DNA of 15,079 nt from Firmicutes bacterium UBA4795 (GTDB lineage Bacteria; Bacillota; Desulfotomaculia; Desulfotomaculales; Nap2-2B): assembly GCA_002402825.1 (NCBI GenBank), contig DHGP01000041.1:1-15079 (forward strand), read 5' to 3'. Each line of letters opens with the position of its first letter. Position 1 is the first letter of the stretch. Shown here in pieces: positions 13,689 to 15,079 of the stretch. The notes beneath the pieces are model-generated. The model made no database searches, was not told the origin of the DNA, and was given only the letters and a program-made list of their open reading frames with translations. Both the position numbers and the translations under genes were made by a program.

Positions 13689-14307
13689 GTTGTTATTTGT
13701 CACCCCCCAAGCCGAAAAATTAATTGAAACGGCGGGGCGGACGGCTTATCTGTCGCATGACAGGCAAGCGGAAAATACAGAAAAAAAATTTATCAAAATG
13801 CTTCTTTTAAAAGGACATCATTCCGTATTTGAACACGCTTACGCTACCTTTAGGATTAGCGGGGTTTCGCGTGCCTTTACCCACCAATTCGTAAGACACC
13901 GTTTATGTTCCTTTACCCAACAATCACAAAGATTTGTTAATGAGGCCAACTTTGCTTATGTTGAACCTGAACCGGTAAAAAAAAATCCAGAGGCTCACGC
14001 TATATTTGTAAACCTTATGAATGAAGCAAAAAAAGCATACCTGGACTTGCAAAAGCTGGGAATAAAAAATGAAGACGCCAGATTTGTCCTCCCCTCAGCC
14101 ACGGAGAGTCAGCTTGTAGTTACGGCAAACTTAAGGGAATGGCGGCACATTATTGAGTTAAGGGGTAACCCGTTTGCTCAATGGGAAATTAGGTATGTAG
14201 TCTTGGAAATTTTAAGGCTTTTAAAACAGCATACCCCGGCTGTTTTTGCTGATCTTACAATTGATCAGGCAACCATGACGGTAAAAAAGTCCGCTGACTT
14301 TAAATAA
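13678..14307 (+). CDS. thyX: Flavin-dependent thymidylate synthase
   Basis: ThyX makes dTMP from dUMP using methylene-THF as carbon donor and FAD/NADPH for reduction. It leaves THF rather than DHF, so it lessens the need for dihydrofolate reductase. The 209-residue protein carries the signature RHRxxSxxxxSxR as RHRLCSFTQQSQR (73-85), and GHHSVFEHAYATF, PSATESQLVVTANLREW and RGNPFAQWEIR, covering FAD and dUMP binding. GTG 13678, 6 or so bases after a GGGGGGAG site, overlaps comEB, which makes coupling with its dUMP supplier likely. No thyA is in the window. Confidence 0.95.
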   Translation: MKVELLFVTPQAEKLIETAGRTAYLSHDRQAENTEKKFIKMLLLKGHHSVFEHAYATFRISGVSRAFTHQFVRHRLCSFTQQSQRFVNEANFAYVEPEPVKKNPEAHAIFVNLMNEAKKAYLDLQKLGIKNEDARFVLPSATESQLVVTANLREWRHIIELRGNPFAQWEIRYVVLEILRLLKQHTPAVFADLTIDQATMTVKKSADFK

Positions 14308-14341
14308 TTAAACTTTACTTTATAGACAGTAAATAGTTTAA
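14308..14341. repeat. Bulged hairpin between thyX and dut
   Basis: TTAAACT plus TTACT (14308-14319) can pair with AGTAA (14328-14332) and AGTTTAA (14335-14341), with two unpaired bases in the right arm. No T-run follows on the plus strand, so it is not a standard terminator. It may stabilise or separate the message between thyX and dut. Confidence 0.4.
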
Positions 14342-14360
14342 ATTGAAAAGGAAAAAATAT

Positions 14361-14843
14361 ATGGGTTTTAAAAATATCTCCTGTCAGGTAAAAATTAAAC
14401 GTATTCACCCTGACGCCCGGTTTCCTAAATACGAACACCCTGGTGATTCAGGAGCCGATTTATACGCCTTAGAAGAGTTTATTTTGCCGCCTTTGGAAAG
14501 AAAGATAATTCCCACCGGCCTTTGTGCTGAAGTGCCGCCTGGTTTTGAACTGCAGGTGCGGCCAAAAAGTGGGTTAGCCCTATCTCACGGCTTAACGGTT
14601 CTAAACACCCCCGGCACTATAGACGCGGGATACCGTGGCGAGATTAAAGTTATTTTAATAAACTTAGGCCAGGATACTTATCGGGCAAAAAAAGGGCAAA
14701 AAATTGCCCAGTTAGTGGTAACACCTGTAGTTTCAGCTTGTTTTCAAGAGGTAGATGAAGTATCTGAATCGGAACGTGGCACCGGAGGGTTTGGTTCTAC
14801 CGGCATTTTCGATGTTCGATGTTCGAGGTTCGAGGTTCGATAA
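14361..14843 (+). CDS. dut: dUTP diphosphatase with repeat-derived C-terminal tail
   Basis: Dut cleaves dUTP to dUMP and pyrophosphate, keeping uracil out of DNA and feeding ThyX. All five motifs of trimeric dUTPases are present in order: GDSGADLYA (28-36), VRPKSGLAL (66-74), GTIDAGYRGEIKVILINLG (85-103), KKGQKIAQLVV (110-120) and the flexible RGTGGFGSTG (139-148). Family proteins normally end at or just after motif 5. Here twelve further residues (about 149-160, IFDVRCSRFEVR) come from five TTCGA heptads, and the stop TAA is formed at the junction of the last heptad (TTCGATA) and the next base. ATG 14361 lies about 8 bases after AAAAGGA; TTG 14343 is unlikely. The catalytic part looks intact. 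Confidence 0.93.
   Translation: MGFKNISCQVKIKRIHPDARFPKYEHPGDSGADLYALEEFILPPLERKIIPTGLCAEVPPGFELQVRPKSGLALSHGLTVLNTPGTIDAGYRGEIKVILINLGQDTYRAKKGQKIAQLVVTPVVSACFQEVDEVSESERGTGGFGSTGIFDVRCSRFEVR
14808..14842. repeat. 35-bp TTCGA heptad array at the end of dut
   Basis: Five units, TTCGATG twice, TTCGAGG twice, TTCGATA once, equal in number to each arm of the purH element and ending with the same TTCGATA unit as that element's left arm. It sits directly after the codons of dUTPase motif 5. Confidence 0.9.
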
Positions 14844-14883
14844 TGGTAAAGGTGGATTGTGGATTATAGCGGGGAGCTTATTT

Positions 14884-15079
14884 ATGCTTAAAGTGCTGGT
14901 TGTTTTTGGTACCCGTCCCGAAGCAATAAAAATGGCTCCGGTAGTTAAAGAATTAAAAAAATACCCTGATTTGCTTGACTGCAAGGTAGCCGTTAGCGCA
15001 CAGCACCGCGAAATGCTGGACCAGGTGTTGACTTTATTTAAAATTTCTCCTGATTATGACTTAAATATCATGCAGGCAA
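14884..15079 (+). CDS. wecB: UDP-N-acetylglucosamine 2-epimerase, N-terminal part
   Basis: The non-hydrolysing epimerase interconverts UDP-GlcNAc and UDP-ManNAc for teichoic acid linkage units or other surface polymers. Only the first 65 residues are in the window; the gene is cut by its end. They begin MLKVLVVFGTRPEAIKMAPV and go on with VAVSAQHREMLDQVL and the following DLNIM, matching the N-terminal Rossmann half, with the GTRPEAIK motif and Gln-His of the UDP-sugar site. ATG 14884 follows GGGGAG (14871-14876) by 7 bases, 40 bases after dut. In related Firmicutes this gene is often near the ywlC-glyA-comEB run. Confidence 0.92.
   Translation, partial: MLKVLVVFGTRPEAIKMAPVVKELKKYPDLLDCKVAVSAQHREMLDQVLTLFKISPDYDLNIMQA

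Noticed and set aside
14308..14341. Rho-independent terminator between thyX and dut
   Set aside because: The stem is AT-rich and bulged and no T-run follows it on the plus strand.

Overview
The window looks like a chromosomal segment from a low-to-mid GC Gram-positive (Firmicutes/Clostridia-type) bacterium, possibly an anaerobe of the Peptococcaceae/Desulfotomaculum group. This is inferred from the run ywlC-mntP-ywlE-rpiB-glyA-comEB, the AGGAGG-type ribosome binding sites, the use of ThyX, and the remnants of IS1634, Rpn and toxin-antitoxin families. The genus cannot be fixed from sequence reading alone.

Left part (1-3723) is a gene graveyard. Two C-terminal Rpn-nuclease fragments lie in opposite orientation (158-508 plus, 1150-1617 minus). 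They flank the C-terminal end of a ManC-type mannose-6-phosphate isomerase cupin (about 561-741) and the first ~35 codons of an RfbB dTDP-glucose 4,6-dehydratase (979-1104). Next come three toxin-antitoxin-like modules packed head to tail: a UPF0175/DUF3368 remnant (1907-2124, plus), a YgiT/MqsA-type zinc-finger antitoxin with a possible DUF4258 toxin trace (2004-2501, minus), and a DUF433/DUF5615 pair (2548-3128, plus). The last pair is nearly full length, but its antitoxin begins at ATA and its toxin has lost expected acidic residues. After that lie an IS1634-type transposase tail and a DUF1616 membrane-protein tail.

Middle part (3724-8850), minus strand: purH for the last two steps of IMP synthesis, and upstream of it an apparent operon of an MFS transporter, a LysE-family exporter and a trehalose-synthase-like GT4 glycosyltransferase.

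Right part (9144-15079), plus strand: ywlC (tRNA t6A), mntP (Mn efflux), ywlE (arginine phosphatase), rpiB, then glyA-comEB-thyX-dut, and the start of wecB. GlyA makes methylene-THF, dCMP deaminase and dUTPase both make dUMP, and ThyX joins them into dTMP, so this run is a compact thymidylate-synthesis unit.

The most unusual signal is a set of period-7 TTCGA repeats and small palindromes sitting inside or at the ends of coding regions without breaking them: twice in purH, once at the C-terminus of dut, and a second palindrome family in both the lysE-type gene and ywlC. They lengthen the proteins in frame at linkers or termini. This recalls, but does not prove, a protein-tolerated mobile palindromic element.
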